DNA of 64,000 nucleotides from positions 1-64,000 of the forward strand of contig NZ_CAJAXH010000214.1 of NCBI RefSeq assembly GCF_903946935.1, given 5' to 3'. Of this stretch, positions 17,797 to 30,233 are shown piece by piece (within the stretch, counting starts at the first letter, position 1; each line of letters begins with the position of its first letter). The stretch is from an uncultured Thiodictyon sp. (GTDB lineage: Bacteria; Pseudomonadota; Gammaproteobacteria; Chromatiales; Chromatiaceae). The notes under the pieces were generated by a model. It was given only the letters and a program-made list of their open reading frames with translations, ran no database searches and was not told the DNA's origin. The position numbers and the translations under genes are program-made.

Positions 17797-18250
17797 CAAT
17801 GCGTACTCTTTAAACTCCAAGCCCGCTTGTTAGTCCTCTCCGACCGACCGTCCGTCCGGCAGTGTCGGGAAAAATAGCCTGCGTCCAAGAAGCTCTTCGG
17901 AGTTTTCGCCCCATCCGTGGTGCGCTATCGTTGTGGGTTTGCCGCAGTGAAGAATACTTCTGTTTGGCGAGATACGCAATCAGATTATTGTTAAGCGACT
18001 CTCAATATCGCTAAGTTCCTTCCGCATGGCTTAGGCAGTTAGCTTTTCCAGCCTCACAGGCAATGACAACATGCCGTAACAATACTGTCATCTCCGGCCA
18101 ATCATCCCTGCGACGTAAAGCGCTGCGACTCTGGGGGCGCCGCACCCAAGTCACGGCCCGGCCCGGCCCCGCAGTAAACCGCAACGCGGCAATGACTTGC
18201 GAGGTTTCCCGCACTGGGGCGCGGCGCTCCCGGGCGGTCTGAAGGCCAAC
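17797..18250. other. Intergenic region, about 450 bp
   Basis: It lies between the stop of tcdA and the start of fimU, both on the minus strand, and should hold the pilin operon promoter. I found no sigma-54 type GG-N10-GC element and no convincing -35/-10 pair, no RNA gene and no repeat. The short open frames here have no ribosome site or recognisable sequence. Confidence 0.4.
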
Positions 18251-19054
18251 CTAAACGCCCCAGCGGCCGCAGCGCACAATCTCCAACGCCTGCGCCGCCA
18301 GCACCATCCCGAAGCTGGCCGTGACGGTGACGCATGAGCCGTAGCCATGGCAGTTGAGGCTGCCGTCCGCCGCGCAGCCACCGGCCGCAGGGGGGGCGAC
18401 CGGCTCGCGCGAGAACACGCAACGCACGCCGATGTGTCCGGTGCGCGGCGCCCCGAGCTTGCGCAACCGCTGACGCAGCGCCGCCAGCAGCGGGTCGTGG
18501 GTGACCAGCGCCAGGTCATCGACCGTCACACACTGCGGCGCCGACTTACCCCCCGCCGCCCCAGCGCAGACCAGCGGGTGGCCGCCGAGCAAGGCCCACT
18601 GCGCCATGGCGAGCTTGGCCTGCCCCTGGTCGCAGGCGTCGATCACCACATTCACCGGACCGGGCAGCAGCGCCGGCCAGTTGTCGGCCTCGACAAAGGC
18701 CTCCACCGCCGTCACCTCGCAGTCGGGATGGATATCGGCGATGCGCCGGCGTAGCGCCTGCACCTTGGCCGCGCCTAGGGTGCTGCCAAGGGCCTGGACC
18801 TGGCGGTTGATATTGGACTCGGCCACATGATCCAGGTCGATCAGCACCAGCGCGTCCACCCCCGAGCGCGCCAGCGCCTCCGCCGCCCAAGACCCGACGC
18901 CGCCCACCCCGACGACGGCGATGCAGGCGGCGCGCACCCGGTCATAGGCCGCCTCGCCCCAGAGACGACGCAGACCGCCGAAGCGCCGCTCGGCGTCCGA
19001 CGAGGGCGGCACGCCATCGATCGGAAGGGAGGGCAGGATAGGCTCAATGGTCAT
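18251..19054 (-). CDS. tcdA: tRNA threonylcarbamoyladenosine dehydratase TcdA (267 aa)
   Basis: This E1-like enzyme uses ATP to dehydrate t6A at tRNA position 37 to cyclic ct6A. The nucleotide-binding loop VVGVGGVGSWAAEALARSGV, the following LIDLDHVAESNINRQVQAL and the motif VVIDACDQGQAKLAM are characteristic. The late segment GVRCVFSREPV and the C-terminal SLNCHGYGSCVTVTASFGM are typical of the CsdL/TcdA family. Full length. It is a single gene with no operon partner. Confidence 0.92.
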   Translation of the reverse strand: MTIEPILPSLPIDGVPPSSDAERRFGGLRRLWGEAAYDRVRAACIAVVGVGGVGSWAAEALARSGVDALVLIDLDHVAESNINRQVQALGSTLGAAKVQALRRRIADIHPDCEVTAVEAFVEADNWPALLPGPVNVVIDACDQGQAKLAMAQWALLGGHPLVCAGAAGGKSAPQCVTVDDLALVTHDPLLAALRQRLRKLGAPRTGHIGVRCVFSREPVAPPAAGGCAADGSLNCHGYGSCVTVTASFGMVLAAQALEIVRCGRWGV

Positions 19055-19177
19055 GTCGGACTGTGACGCGGTCTTGATTTCTTGTCATCTTGTGACGCTC
19101 GATGCCCCCCTTTGGCCTATGATTCACGAACGCGGGGGCCAGTCCCCCGGCCCAAAGCAACTTAACGAGAGAGGGAT

Positions 19178-19366
19178 ATGACGATGATCAAAATACAGAC
19201 GTCGACAGCGATTCGCACCAGTGCGGAGATCCGCGGTTTCCGCTCGCTCAAACACCCGGTCGGGCCGCGCCTGCGGGCGCTGGACTGGGGCCGCATGATG
19301 CAGGGATGCGCGCAGCGGATGGCACGGGCGGACCATAAGGCCTGGCGCGCCAGCCAGGGCCGCTGA
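19178..19366 (+). CDS. Small basic hypothetical protein (62 aa)
   Basis: The ORF is preceded by GAGAGAGGG at a good distance, one of the clearer ribosome sites in the window, and followed at once by a perfect hairpin. The product MTMIKIQTSTAIRTSAEIRG... is rich in Arg and has no membrane segment or Cys pair. I do not recognise the family. It lies divergently from tcdA. Confidence 0.5.
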   Translation: MTMIKIQTSTAIRTSAEIRGFRSLKHPVGPRLRALDWGRMMQGCAQRMARADHKAWRASQGR

Positions 19367-19368
19367 TA

Positions 19369-19391
19369 GGTCACCCGGCGGCCGGGTGACC
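19369..19391. terminator. Palindromic hairpin after the small ORF
   Basis: GGTCACCCGGC and its exact inverse GCCGGGTGACC are separated by a single G. The stem is 11 bp but no T-run follows, so it is a weak terminator candidate; it lies between convergent genes and could serve either strand. Confidence 0.35.
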
Positions 19392-19401
19392 TTGGGGGCC
19401 G

Positions 19402-19722
19402 TTATGGACTGCCCCACATGACATTTTCCCCCGCCGCCGCCGCAGCCTCCAGTAGATCGATCAGCGGCAGTGTACGGTGGGCCAGGCTCACATGCTGGCC
19501 CTCCCCGTCGTCCTTGGTCCCGGGGGTGGGCGCGGGATCGAGCGGTTCGTCCGCGTGCTCGGAGACGGCGGCGCGCAGGCGTTGCAGTGCCTCCGGCACG
19601 TCCGCCGCCAGAATGGCGCCGGGGACGGTGCCGCTCTGGCCCATGAGCTTGAGCAGGCTGACCGCCACCTCGCCAAACATGGTGATATTGGCGTGGGCCT
19701 GGGTCTCGAAGGTGACCAACAT
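19402..19722 (-). CDS. DUF1840 family protein (106 aa)
   Basis: The N-terminus MLVTFETQAHANITMFGEVA and SLLKLMGQSGTVPGAI match the DUF1840 family found in beta- and gammaproteobacteria; the C-terminus has the usual VSLAHRTLPLIDLLEAA. GGGAG lies upstream of the ATG. Function is unknown. It is probably cytosolic, with no signal peptide or membrane segment. Confidence 0.85.
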   Translation of the reverse strand: MLVTFETQAHANITMFGEVAVSLLKLMGQSGTVPGAILAADVPEALQRLRAAVSEHADEPLDPAPTPGTKDDGEGQHVSLAHRTLPLIDLLEAAAAAGENVMWGSP

Positions 19723-19860
19723 AGGAGTCTCCCTAAGGTGTGTCGCGGCCGATGCGACCGCCTACCCACTCTAGCAAAATCGCGCCGCCGGCGGCCGGCC
19801 ATGTCAGCAATGCCGCAGCACTGATCGATCGGGCATGCGCCCAAGCCCCGCAACGACTCA

Positions 19861-19983
19861 TGCCAAGGCGCCAAGCTCGCCAAGGAATACAATAGGCTAG
19901 ACCCAGTATCCAGATAACCCGCCAGCGACTCACCAGGGTTGGTAACATATTGGAAAATCTTGGCGAGCTTGGCGCCTTGGCGT
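19861..19983. repeat. Long-armed inverted repeat, 24-25 bp arms
   Basis: TGCCAAGGCGCCAAGCTCGCC at the left arm is found inverted near 19959-19983, about 75 bp apart. It lies just before the broken hsd locus and contains no ORF. It is possibly a non-autonomous mobile element. Confidence 0.6.
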
Positions 19984-20054
19984 GACAATACCATTTTTCT
20001 CGATCATCGCCGCCAAGCGTCTGCCCCTGCATCCGGCCGAGAAAGGACCCGCCC

Positions 20055-21446
20055 ATGGATCAAGCCCAGCTCAACTGGCTGACCAACTTTATTTGGAATA
20101 TCGCCGACCCTGAGCCCGCGGCCGGTGGGTGACCTACCCGGACTCGACAACCACTCGATGGGCACGCTGTTCGAAGAGCTGGTCCGCCGCTTCAACGAGG
20201 ACAACAACGAGGATGCCGGCGAGCACTGGACACCGCGGGATGCCGTACGCCTCATGGCCAATCTGATGTTCCTGCCGGTGGCCGAGCGCATCGAGTCCGG
20301 CACCTACCTGCTCTATGACTGCGCCTGCGGCACCGGCGGCATGCTCACCGTGGCGGAGGAAACGCTCAAAGAGATCGCCGCCGCCACGGCAAACAGGTCG
20401 CCACCCACCTCTATGGCCAGGAGATCAACGCCGAGACCTATGCCATCTGCAAGGCCGACCTCCTGCTCAAGGGCGACGGCGAGGCGGCCGACAACATCGT
20501 CGGCGGACCGGCCCACTCCACCCTCTCGGCCGATGCCTTCCGCTCCCGCGAGTTCGACTTCATGCTCGCCAATCCGCCGTATGGCAAGTCCTGGAAGGGC
20601 GACCTGGACCGGCTGAACTACGGCGGGTCCAAGCAAGACATCACCGACCCGCGCTTCGTCATCAACCATGCCGGCGACCCCCAATACTCGCTGATCACCC
20701 GCTCCAGCGATGGCCAACTGCTCTTCCTGGTCAACAGGACCCCAATTTTCGCGAAAGAGGCAGAACGATGGTCTTACGGCATCACATCCGATATGTGGAG
20801 TCTCCGACCTGAGCATTTCAAAGTTATCTCTTCGGTGCTCCCGCCATCTGAGGAACAAGCCGCCATCGTGCGGTTCCTGGACCATGCGAATCGAAAGATC
20901 GACGGATTTATCCGCAACAAGCGCAAGCTGATTGGGCTACTGAACGAACAGAAACAGGCCATCATTCACGGTGCCGTTACCCGCGGGCTCAATCCCGATG
21001 CCAAACTCAAGCCTTCCGGCATTCCCTGGCTCGGCGACATCCCGGAGCACTGGGGCATTACCCCATTGAAAGGTGTCTGCTTAATCCAATCTGGGATTAC
21101 CCTGGGAAAGACCTACGCTGAAAAACAGCTTAGCGAGTTTCCATATCTTCGGGTTGCCAACGTGCAGGCTGGTCATCTCTCGCTCACACAAGTAAAGTCA
21201 GTGCGACCGGAATTGGCGCTGGAAATCGATCCCGTGGTTACCGCCATCACCCGCACCGAACGCGAAATCGCCCTGATGCAGGAATACCGCACGCGGCTCA
21301 CCGCCGATATCCTCACCGGCAAGCTGGACGTGCGCGAGGCGGCGGCGCGGCTGCCGGACCTGCCCGCCGACACCGCCGCGGACCCAACCGACGACGGACT
21401 CGACATGGCTGATATTGCCGATGACGCCGAGATCGAGGAGGATTGA
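20055..21446 (+). pseudogene. hsdM: Fused remnant of type I restriction-modification hsdM and hsdS
   Basis: The ATG at 20055 starts MDQAQLNWLTNFIWNIAD, the HsdM N-terminus, but soon reaches a stop near 20130. The next segment (GLDNHSMGTLFEELVRRFNEDN...CACGTGG) is in another frame, and after about 20390 the frame shifts again to HLYGQEINAETYAICKAD and the methylase motif NPPYGKSWKG. At about 20745 the HsdM reading runs directly into HsdS (LPPSEEQAAIVRFLDHANRKID...SGIPWLGDIPEHW), and inside HsdS another piece is missing before ALMQEYRTRLTADILTGKLDVREAAARL. Several deletions and two frameshifts have therefore removed most of both genes; no active methylase is expected. It is followed by a repeat and a broken hsdR. 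Confidence 0.85.
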
Positions 21447-21478
21447 CCCATGACTGAACTCACCGTCGCTCTCCATCT

Positions 21479-21618
21479 CGTTCCCACGCTCCGCGTGGGA
21501 ATGCATCCCGGGACGCTCCGCGTCCCGCGGTCGGCACCCTGCCCGAGCGGTCGCGACAGGCAGTGACTACGGGACGCAGAGCGTCCACAAATGCATTTCC
21601 ACGCGGAGCGTGGGAACG
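21479..21618. repeat. Inverted-repeat element, TTCCCACGCTCC family
   Basis: The left arm CGTTCCCACGCTCCGCGTGG (21479 on) is found inverted up to 21618; both arms also contain their own small palindromes. It lies between the hsdS and hsdR remnants, just after a possible gene start at 21450 (MTELTVALHL) that it cuts off. Related copies lie at 35108-35212 and 58982-59086. Confidence 0.65.
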
Positions 21619-21648
21619 AAACATAGGATGGGGCGGAGTACTGTAGCC

Positions 21649-22758
21649 ATGACCGCTGATACCACCGAAAAGGGCCTCGAAGACCTGATCATGCGGTACA
21701 TGACCGGATCGGATGGGCTGTTTCACGGACCCGGCACGGGCGTGGCCGAGCCGCTCGCCTTGGCTGGCGGCAGCGGCTGATTTGCCGGACACCCGGCCGC
21801 CTACGACCGCGAATACGCGGTGGACGTGGAGCACCTGTTCCGCTTCCTGAAGGACACCCAGCCGGAGCGCTATGCCAAGCTCGGCATCGGCGACTACCGG
21901 GACAAACTGGGGGTGGCGCGGCGGAAATTTCTCGCCCGCCTGCATACGGCGATCAGCCGGCGCGGGACCATGTGTACCGCGCTCAAGGGCAGCAAGGGGC
22001 GGGCCTTGGAGTCCTGGTTTCTGCCGTTCAACCAGGGCTGGAATGACGGGGCCGGCAATCCGCCCAACCCGGACGGCATCAAGACCGATTATCTGTGGCG
22101 GTGCATACTCACGCCGGCCGGACTCACCGACATCCTGGAGAACTATGCCCAGGTGGTCGAGGAGATCAATCCGAAGACCGGCAAGAAGCGTTACATTCAG
22201 GTCTTCCCCCGCTACCATCAATTGGACGGGGTGCGGCGCCTACTCGCCGCTGTCACGGCGCACGGCGTCGGTCAGCGCTATCTGGTCCAGCACTCCGCGG
22301 GCAGCGGCAAGTCCAACTCCATCGCCTGGCTGGCCCATCAGTTGATCGGCATTCTCAACGACGGCGGGGCGTTGTTCGACTCCATCATTGTCATCACCGA
22401 CCGTCGCATCCTGGACCGGCCGATCCGCGCGACCATCAAAGACTTCGCGCAAGTCGGGAGCATCATCGGCGCGGTGCGCGACGGGGCCGGCTCGAAGACC
22501 GAGCAATTGGCCAAATATCTGAAGGACGGCAAGAAGATCATCATCTGCACGGTGCAGACCTTTCCCCATGTGGTCGAGAGCTATTACCGACTCGCCAAGA
22601 CCATTACCGGCGATCCGCTGTTCGCGCTCAAACGGGTTATCACCGCACTCTTTACCGATGACGCCCAGTTGTTCAAAAAATTCCAGGACAACCAATCGTT
22701 CCGGCACTGGCTGACGGATACGATGTTTGCGATGACTTATGAAGATCAAGGCCGATGA
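21649..22758 (+). pseudogene. hsdR: Broken hsdR (type I restriction endonuclease subunit)
   Basis: The ATG at 21649 begins MTADTTEKGLEDLIMRYMTG, an HsdR N-terminus. Codon 44 (21778-21780) is TGA where the frame otherwise continues cleanly (FAGHPAAYDREYAVDVEHLF). The P-loop region LVQHSAGSGKSNSIAW and VITDRRILDRPI are intact, but after FALKRVITALFTDD the sequence jumps to what looks like a later part (FKKFQDNQSFRHWLTDTMFAMTYE) and ends at about 370 residues, whereas HsdR is near 1000. A nonsense codon plus a large deletion make it non-functional. Confidence 0.85.
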
Positions 22759-22773
22759 TCAAGGCCGATCGGC

Positions 22774-23193
22774 TCATCGTCCGCAACAGCGCTTGTACTT
22801 GGTCCCGCTGCCGCATGGGCAGGGCTCATTGCGCCCGGTACCGGCATATTTCTTGGTGGGCCGCCGCGGTGCCGGCCGCGCAATCTCGTGGGCAGCCACA
22901 CTGGCGGACTCCGCGATGGGACCCATCTGGCTCATTCCCGGAAACAGCTCGTGGTGGCGTTCGATCATCGGCGTGACGATGGTGCGCTTGAAATCCGCAA
23001 ATTCCTCGTCATCCATCTTCAGCTCCGGCTGCACGCCGGCCAAGAACTCGTCTCGCTTCTCCTGCGGCACCAACGCCAGGTTCCAGCAGAGTTGGCTCAG
23101 TGTCATCGCCTGTTGCAGCTGTTCTGGCGATCCGTCGGTCCCATCGATCAGCGGTTGTGCGAAGGTCGCAAAAGCTTTGCCAAAGGCCCCCAT
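22774..23193 (-). CDS. SEC-C motif protein (139 aa)
   Basis: The C-terminus [22 protein letters not shown] is the zinc-binding SEC-C motif found at the end of SecA and in many small proteins. The N-terminal 100 residues are helical and acidic, resembling YecA-like proteins. GGAG precedes the ATG. It is a neighbour of dnaE on the same strand, with no evident link to it. The molecular role is unknown. Confidence 0.8.
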   Translation of the reverse strand: MGAFGKAFATFAQPLIDGTDGSPEQLQQAMTLSQLCWNLALVPQEKRDEFLAGVQPELKMDDEEFADFKRTIVTPMIERHHELFPGMSQMGPIAESASVAAHEIARPAPRRPTKKYAGTGRNEPCPCGSGTKYKRCCGR

Positions 23194-23257
23194 AAGAACA
23201 TCTCCGGATAATAACGGCTAAACCGTTTGAATTAAGGCGTCGCGGCCGGGGCCGCTC

Positions 23258-26869
<3,612 letters not shown>

Positions 26870-26928
26870 GAGGGGCTCGGCTGTAGTTTGGGATGGGGAC
26901 GTCGCGATCGCGGGGCGGGGAGTTTAAC

Positions 26929-27010
26929 GTGAAAGTCGCGCTGGGAGCGCGGTCCGCTTCCCCTCCCCTATTGGGGGAGGGGAAGCGGCCAAGGCCGTTA
27001 CAAAAAGATG
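26929..27010. repeat. Dispersed intergenic repeat with G-rich hairpin
   Basis: GTGAAAGTCGCGCTGGGAGC starts an 80-bp segment with a CCCCTCCCC...GGGGAGGGG hairpin and ends ...GGCCGTTA. A second copy with the same order lies at 62487-62570. Both sit immediately at the ends of genes (upstream of dnaE, downstream of ubiD). Confidence 0.65.
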
Positions 27011-27095
27011 GAGGGGCGAACGGGCGGCCAGACTCCCTGTGTGTGTTTTTGAGCTACAATGGCCATCTACCGAACGCTTAAGCCGGAGGGCAGCG

Positions 27096-27134
27096 ATGGA
27101 CCCCACGGCGAACCGAATCTTTGAGCAAAAATGA
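27096..27134 (+). CDS. 12-codon ORF overlapping the toxin start, probable antitoxin remnant
   Basis: GGAGG (27085-27089) lies ideally before this ATG, and the ORF MDPTANRIFEQK ends at TGA, which overlaps the toxin ATG (ATGA). The sequence resembles the first residues of small addiction-module antitoxins. Either the antitoxin was deleted to its first 12 codons or this is a translational leader that couples the toxin. Confidence 0.5.
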   Translation: MDPTANRIFEQK

Positions 27135-27487
27135 ACTGTAAACCGGGGGATTTAGTCCTGATCCCTTTCCCCTCCGCCGACTTGCAGTCGCCCAAGAGGC
27201 GTCGGGTGCTGGTCCTGACCGCGCCGAATCAGCATGGCGACTTTATCGCCCTGGCGGTGACGAGTGTACAGCCGCCGGAACATGGGCTGGAGATTGGCAA
27301 GGATGCCCTGACGTCAGGCGCCTTGCCCTGTCAGAGCTGGGTCCGCCAAGACAAAATTTTTACCCTGAGCGAGGACGACAGCGTCAGGGCCTTCGGGCGG
27401 GTCACGCCGGATTTCCTGAGGAACGCGCTCGCTGGGCTGCGCGAACTGGTTGGACAAGAAAACAGCTCAACGCAGCGGCCCGGATAG
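27131..27487 (+). CDS. PemK/MazF-like toxin (118 aa)
   Basis: The start MNCKPGDLVLIPFPSADLQ followed by RRRVLVLTAP and FIALAVTSVQP matches the PemK/MazF barrel, an mRNA endoribonuclease family. Length fits. The conserved early Arg/Ser-type active site residues cannot be confirmed by eye. Its start overlaps a 12-codon ORF rather than a complete antitoxin gene, so it looks like an orphan toxin, possibly inactive or controlled from elsewhere. Confidence 0.72.
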   Translation: MNCKPGDLVLIPFPSADLQSPKRRRVLVLTAPNQHGDFIALAVTSVQPPEHGLEIGKDALTSGALPCQSWVRQDKIFTLSEDDSVRAFGRVTPDFLRNALAGLRELVGQENSSTQRPG

Positions 27488-27605
27488 GCACCGAGCAGGG
27501 TCTGCACGCAGACGGTCGGTTGGACATCTTGATGTGAGTCCCGGCTGGCGTTCCGCCCGCCAAGCCGTATAGTGGCCGACTGACCGGATCACGAGGAGCC
27601 TGACC

Positions 27606-28382
27606 ATGGCCGCACCCAATCTGCAACCACTGCGCCCCTTGCAGGCGCAACTCAACGCCCATCCCATCTACAGTGCCATCCGCGAGCTGCGGGACCTGCG
27701 GGTCTTCATGAGCCATCATGTCTTCTCGGTCTGGGACCTGATGTCGCTGATCAAGTACATGCAGCAACACCTGGCACCGACCCAGGTGCCCTGGAGCCCA
27801 CCCGGGGACCCGGCCCTGCGCCACTTTATCAACCAGTTGGTGCTGGAGCAGGAGTCGGACAGCGCCCCGACGCGCGACGGTGGGGTCCGCTATGGGAGCC
27901 AGTTCGAGTATTACTGCCAGGCGATGGACGAGGTCGGCGCCGACGGTAAGTCCCCGCGGCGCTTCCTCGCCCTGGTCGCCGAGCGTGGGCTCGATCAGGC
28001 GCTCTACTCCGACCTGGTGCCCCTGCCCGCCCGCTATTTCAGCGAGACCACCTTCGGTTTCATCCGTGAGGACCAGCCGCACGTGGTGGCCGCCGCCCTG
28101 GTGTTGGGCCGCGAGCACCTGATTCCAGACATGTTCCTGCGATTCCTGACGCAGATGACCCTGGGCCCGGCGCAGGCCCCATCCTTTCATTACTATCTGA
28201 ACCGCCATCTCCACTTGGGCGAACACGGCCAAGGCCCACTGGCCATGCAGCTGCTGGAGAGGCTGTGTGACAACGACCCGGTGCGTCTTGAGGAGGCGGA
28301 AACCGCCGCAGAAGAGGCGATCTGCGCCCGGCTGCGCCTGTGGGACGGCGTGCTGGAGGCCATCGAAACCGGCCGCCGCTAG
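27606..28382 (+). CDS. DUF3050 family protein (258 aa)
   Basis: RVFMSHHVFSVWDLMSLIKYMQ and FINQLVLEQESD, with HYYLNRHLHLGEHGQGPLA, match the DUF3050 family, thought to have a heme-oxygenase-like helical fold with conserved His. GAGGAG lies upstream of the ATG. It ends on CTAG, sharing bases with the stop of the convergent lytic transglycosylase gene. The biochemical role is unknown. Confidence 0.88.
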   Translation: MAAPNLQPLRPLQAQLNAHPIYSAIRELRDLRVFMSHHVFSVWDLMSLIKYMQQHLAPTQVPWSPPGDPALRHFINQLVLEQESDSAPTRDGGVRYGSQFEYYCQAMDEVGADGKSPRRFLALVAERGLDQALYSDLVPLPARYFSETTFGFIREDQPHVVAAALVLGREHLIPDMFLRFLTQMTLGPAQAPSFHYYLNRHLHLGEHGQGPLAMQLLERLCDNDPVRLEEAETAAEEAICARLRLWDGVLEAIETGRR

Positions 28383-29131
28383 CCGCCCACCCGCTCCGCC
28401 GCCAGGTGCTGGAGCACCTGGCGCACATAGTTCTGGGTCTCGGGATAGGGCGGGATCTGATTGCCATTGCGGATCACGGCGTTCTCACCCGCGTTGTAAC
28501 CGGCCAGGGCCAGGGTCAGGTCCTGGCCGAACAGGTTGAGCAGGTCGCGCAGATAGGCCGCCCCGCCGCGGACATTCTCCACCGGGTTGAATGAATCCTT
28601 GACACCGTAGCGCGCGGCGGTGCCGGGCATCAGCTGCATCAGCCCTTCGGCACCCGCCCGGGACACGGCCTCGTGGTTGTAAGCGGACTCGGTGCGGATC
28701 ACGGCGTGCAACAACTGCGGACTCAGCCCATAGACCTGGGCATAGGCATTGATGACCCGCTCGAAGCGGGCGCGCCGCGCGGCCAGCGACTGATCCGTGG
28801 CCGATGCCGGAGGCAGCGCCGGGGCCAGCGGCGGAGCAAAACGGGGGGCGGGCACCGCCCTGAGGCTCAGGGCAGAGACCCCGGCGGGACTCGAACCGAG
28901 GCCGAGCTTGGCCAGGCGCTGGCGATTCTCGCTCACCAGGCGCTCGCGCTTCTCACTCGCCAGGCGCTCCGACTCCCGCTTCCACGCGAGCCGATATTTG
29001 GAGCCGGCGAGCGGGGCGTCGGTGAAATAGGTGTTGCCCTTGCCGTCCACATATTTGAAGACGTCCGCCCGGGCATCGGCCAGCAGCAGCGCCGACGCCG
29101 CGATCGCCAGTATCGGCATGACCCTCGGCAT
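28379..29131 (-). CDS. Secreted lytic transglycosylase with DUF4124 domain (250 aa)
   Basis: A signal peptide (MPRVMPILAIAASALLLADARA) is followed by a DUF4124 segment (VFKYVDGKGNTYFTDAPLAG), a charged helical linker, and an SLT domain from about residue 130. The catalytic Glu lies in HAVIRTESAYNHEAVSRAGA, and GLMQLMPGTA and LALAGYNAGENAV are typical. It cleaves the glycan strands of peptidoglycan in the periplasm. It is single and convergent to the DUF3050 gene. Confidence 0.92.
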   Translation of the reverse strand: MPRVMPILAIAASALLLADARADVFKYVDGKGNTYFTDAPLAGSKYRLAWKRESERLASEKRERLVSENRQRLAKLGLGSSPAGVSALSLRAVPAPRFAPPLAPALPPASATDQSLAARRARFERVINAYAQVYGLSPQLLHAVIRTESAYNHEAVSRAGAEGLMQLMPGTAARYGVKDSFNPVENVRGGAAYLRDLLNLFGQDLTLALAGYNAGENAVIRNGNQIPPYPETQNYVRQVLQHLAAERVGG

Positions 29132-29526
29132 GTCTAACTACCCCCCGTAACAACAAGGACTGAAGCCGCCTCCACCCACCGGCGCACCGCCACGGCGAGC
29201 CCATCCGGGACTGCCCACCGACTCCGCCCACAACGCAGGCACGCTCGCCCGTGCCCGGAGTCCACACGGCGAGCCGGTCGCGACCGAGCCTCAGGAAGGC
29301 GTCGCTGAGTGACTCACGCGCAATGATCCCAACGTCCCAGCCCTTCTGCGAACCTTAGCACCGATTGTAGAAAAGTGCGACACCGAGACTGTGGAACAGT
29401 TCTCAAGTACCATCAAAGAGTCTCAGAGGCGTTCATTGATTCCAGAGATTTTTGATAAGGTTATATTTACCACTTAGTGTGGTGCTAGAACCAACGACCG
29501 TCTGTCGGTCAAATGCGATATTGCTA
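29132..29526. other. Intergenic region, about 400 bp, no gene seen
   Basis: It lies between divergent genes. No RNA gene or repeat is recognised; the promoter of the M15 peptidase gene lies at its right end. Confidence 0.4.
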
Positions 29527-29554
29527 TTGCGTTTCCGCTCTTCCTGCCTATAAT
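29527..29554 (+). promoter_or_regulatory. Sigma-70 promoter for the YcbK-like gene
   Basis: TTGCGT (29527-29532), 16 bp, TATAAT (29549-29554). The -10 box is perfect. Transcription would begin near 29561, about 36 nt before the ATG at 29597. Confidence 0.6.
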
Positions 29555-29596
29555 CGCGCTGCATCGTCCACTACGTCCACATTGTCCGGGGGGAAC

Positions 29597-30124
29597 ATGA
29601 ATCGACGTTATTTTCTAGGGTTGTCTTTGTCCGCGATGGCCGCACCCGTGCTGGCCAAGAAGCCAACGGAACGTCCACGCGCACTGTCCCTGCATCATAT
29701 GCATACCGACGAGAAGATCTCAGTGGTCTACCGCGAGGGCGATCACTACAAACGCAGCGCACTGCAACAACTGAATTATTTCCTGCGGGATTTCCGCACC
29801 GGCACCACCATGCCGATGGACCCGCAACTGTTCGACCTGCTACACGATGTGAAGGTGTCGCTGGGCGACCCGGATGCCCGTTACGAGATCCTGAGTGCCT
29901 ACCGCAGCCCGCAAACCAACGCGATGCTGCGCGCCGAAGGCCACGGCGTTGCACGCAACAGCATGCATCTGTACGGCCAGGCCCTCGACATCCGCTTCCC
30001 CGACTTGGGCATCAGCCACATCCGCGACGCGGCACTGTCCCTGGGTCGCGGCGGCGTTGGCTACTATCCGAGCTCAAACTTCGTCCATGTCGACACCGGC
30101 AATGTCCGGACCTGGCGCGCCTGA
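29597..30124 (+). CDS. YcbK-like DUF882/M15 family peptidase (175 aa)
   Basis: A twin-Arg-like N-terminus (MNRRYFLGLSLSAMAAPVLA) suggests export. The M15/DUF882 core shows ILSAYRSPQTNAMLR, then SMHLYGQALDIRF and FVHVDTGNVRTW, the Zn ligands His-Asp-His of D,D-peptidase-like enzymes, so it probably cuts peptidoglycan peptide links in the periplasm. GGGGGAAC stands before the ATG; the longer open frame upstream lies in the promoter. A strong terminator follows. Confidence 0.9.
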   Translation: MNRRYFLGLSLSAMAAPVLAKKPTERPRALSLHHMHTDEKISVVYREGDHYKRSALQQLNYFLRDFRTGTTMPMDPQLFDLLHDVKVSLGDPDARYEILSAYRSPQTNAMLRAEGHGVARNSMHLYGQALDIRFPDLGISHIRDAALSLGRGGVGYYPSSNFVHVDTGNVRTWRA

Positions 30125-30148
30125 CCGCCCGCCGCCCTTAATCGGCAC

Positions 30149-30181
30149 AAAAAACGCGGGGCCTCGGCCCCGCGTTTTTTT
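30149..30181. terminator. Strong bidirectional intrinsic terminator
   Basis: An A-run, CGCGGGGCC, TC, GGCCCCGCG and a run of seven T form a GC-rich stem flanked by A and T tracts. It serves the peptidase gene and possibly the convergent RNB gene whose stop is at 30234. Confidence 0.9.
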
Positions 30182-30233
30182 GTGAGGATAACCTCCCGAG
30201 GTGGCCCGATCAACGCAGCACAACCGTCAGGCA

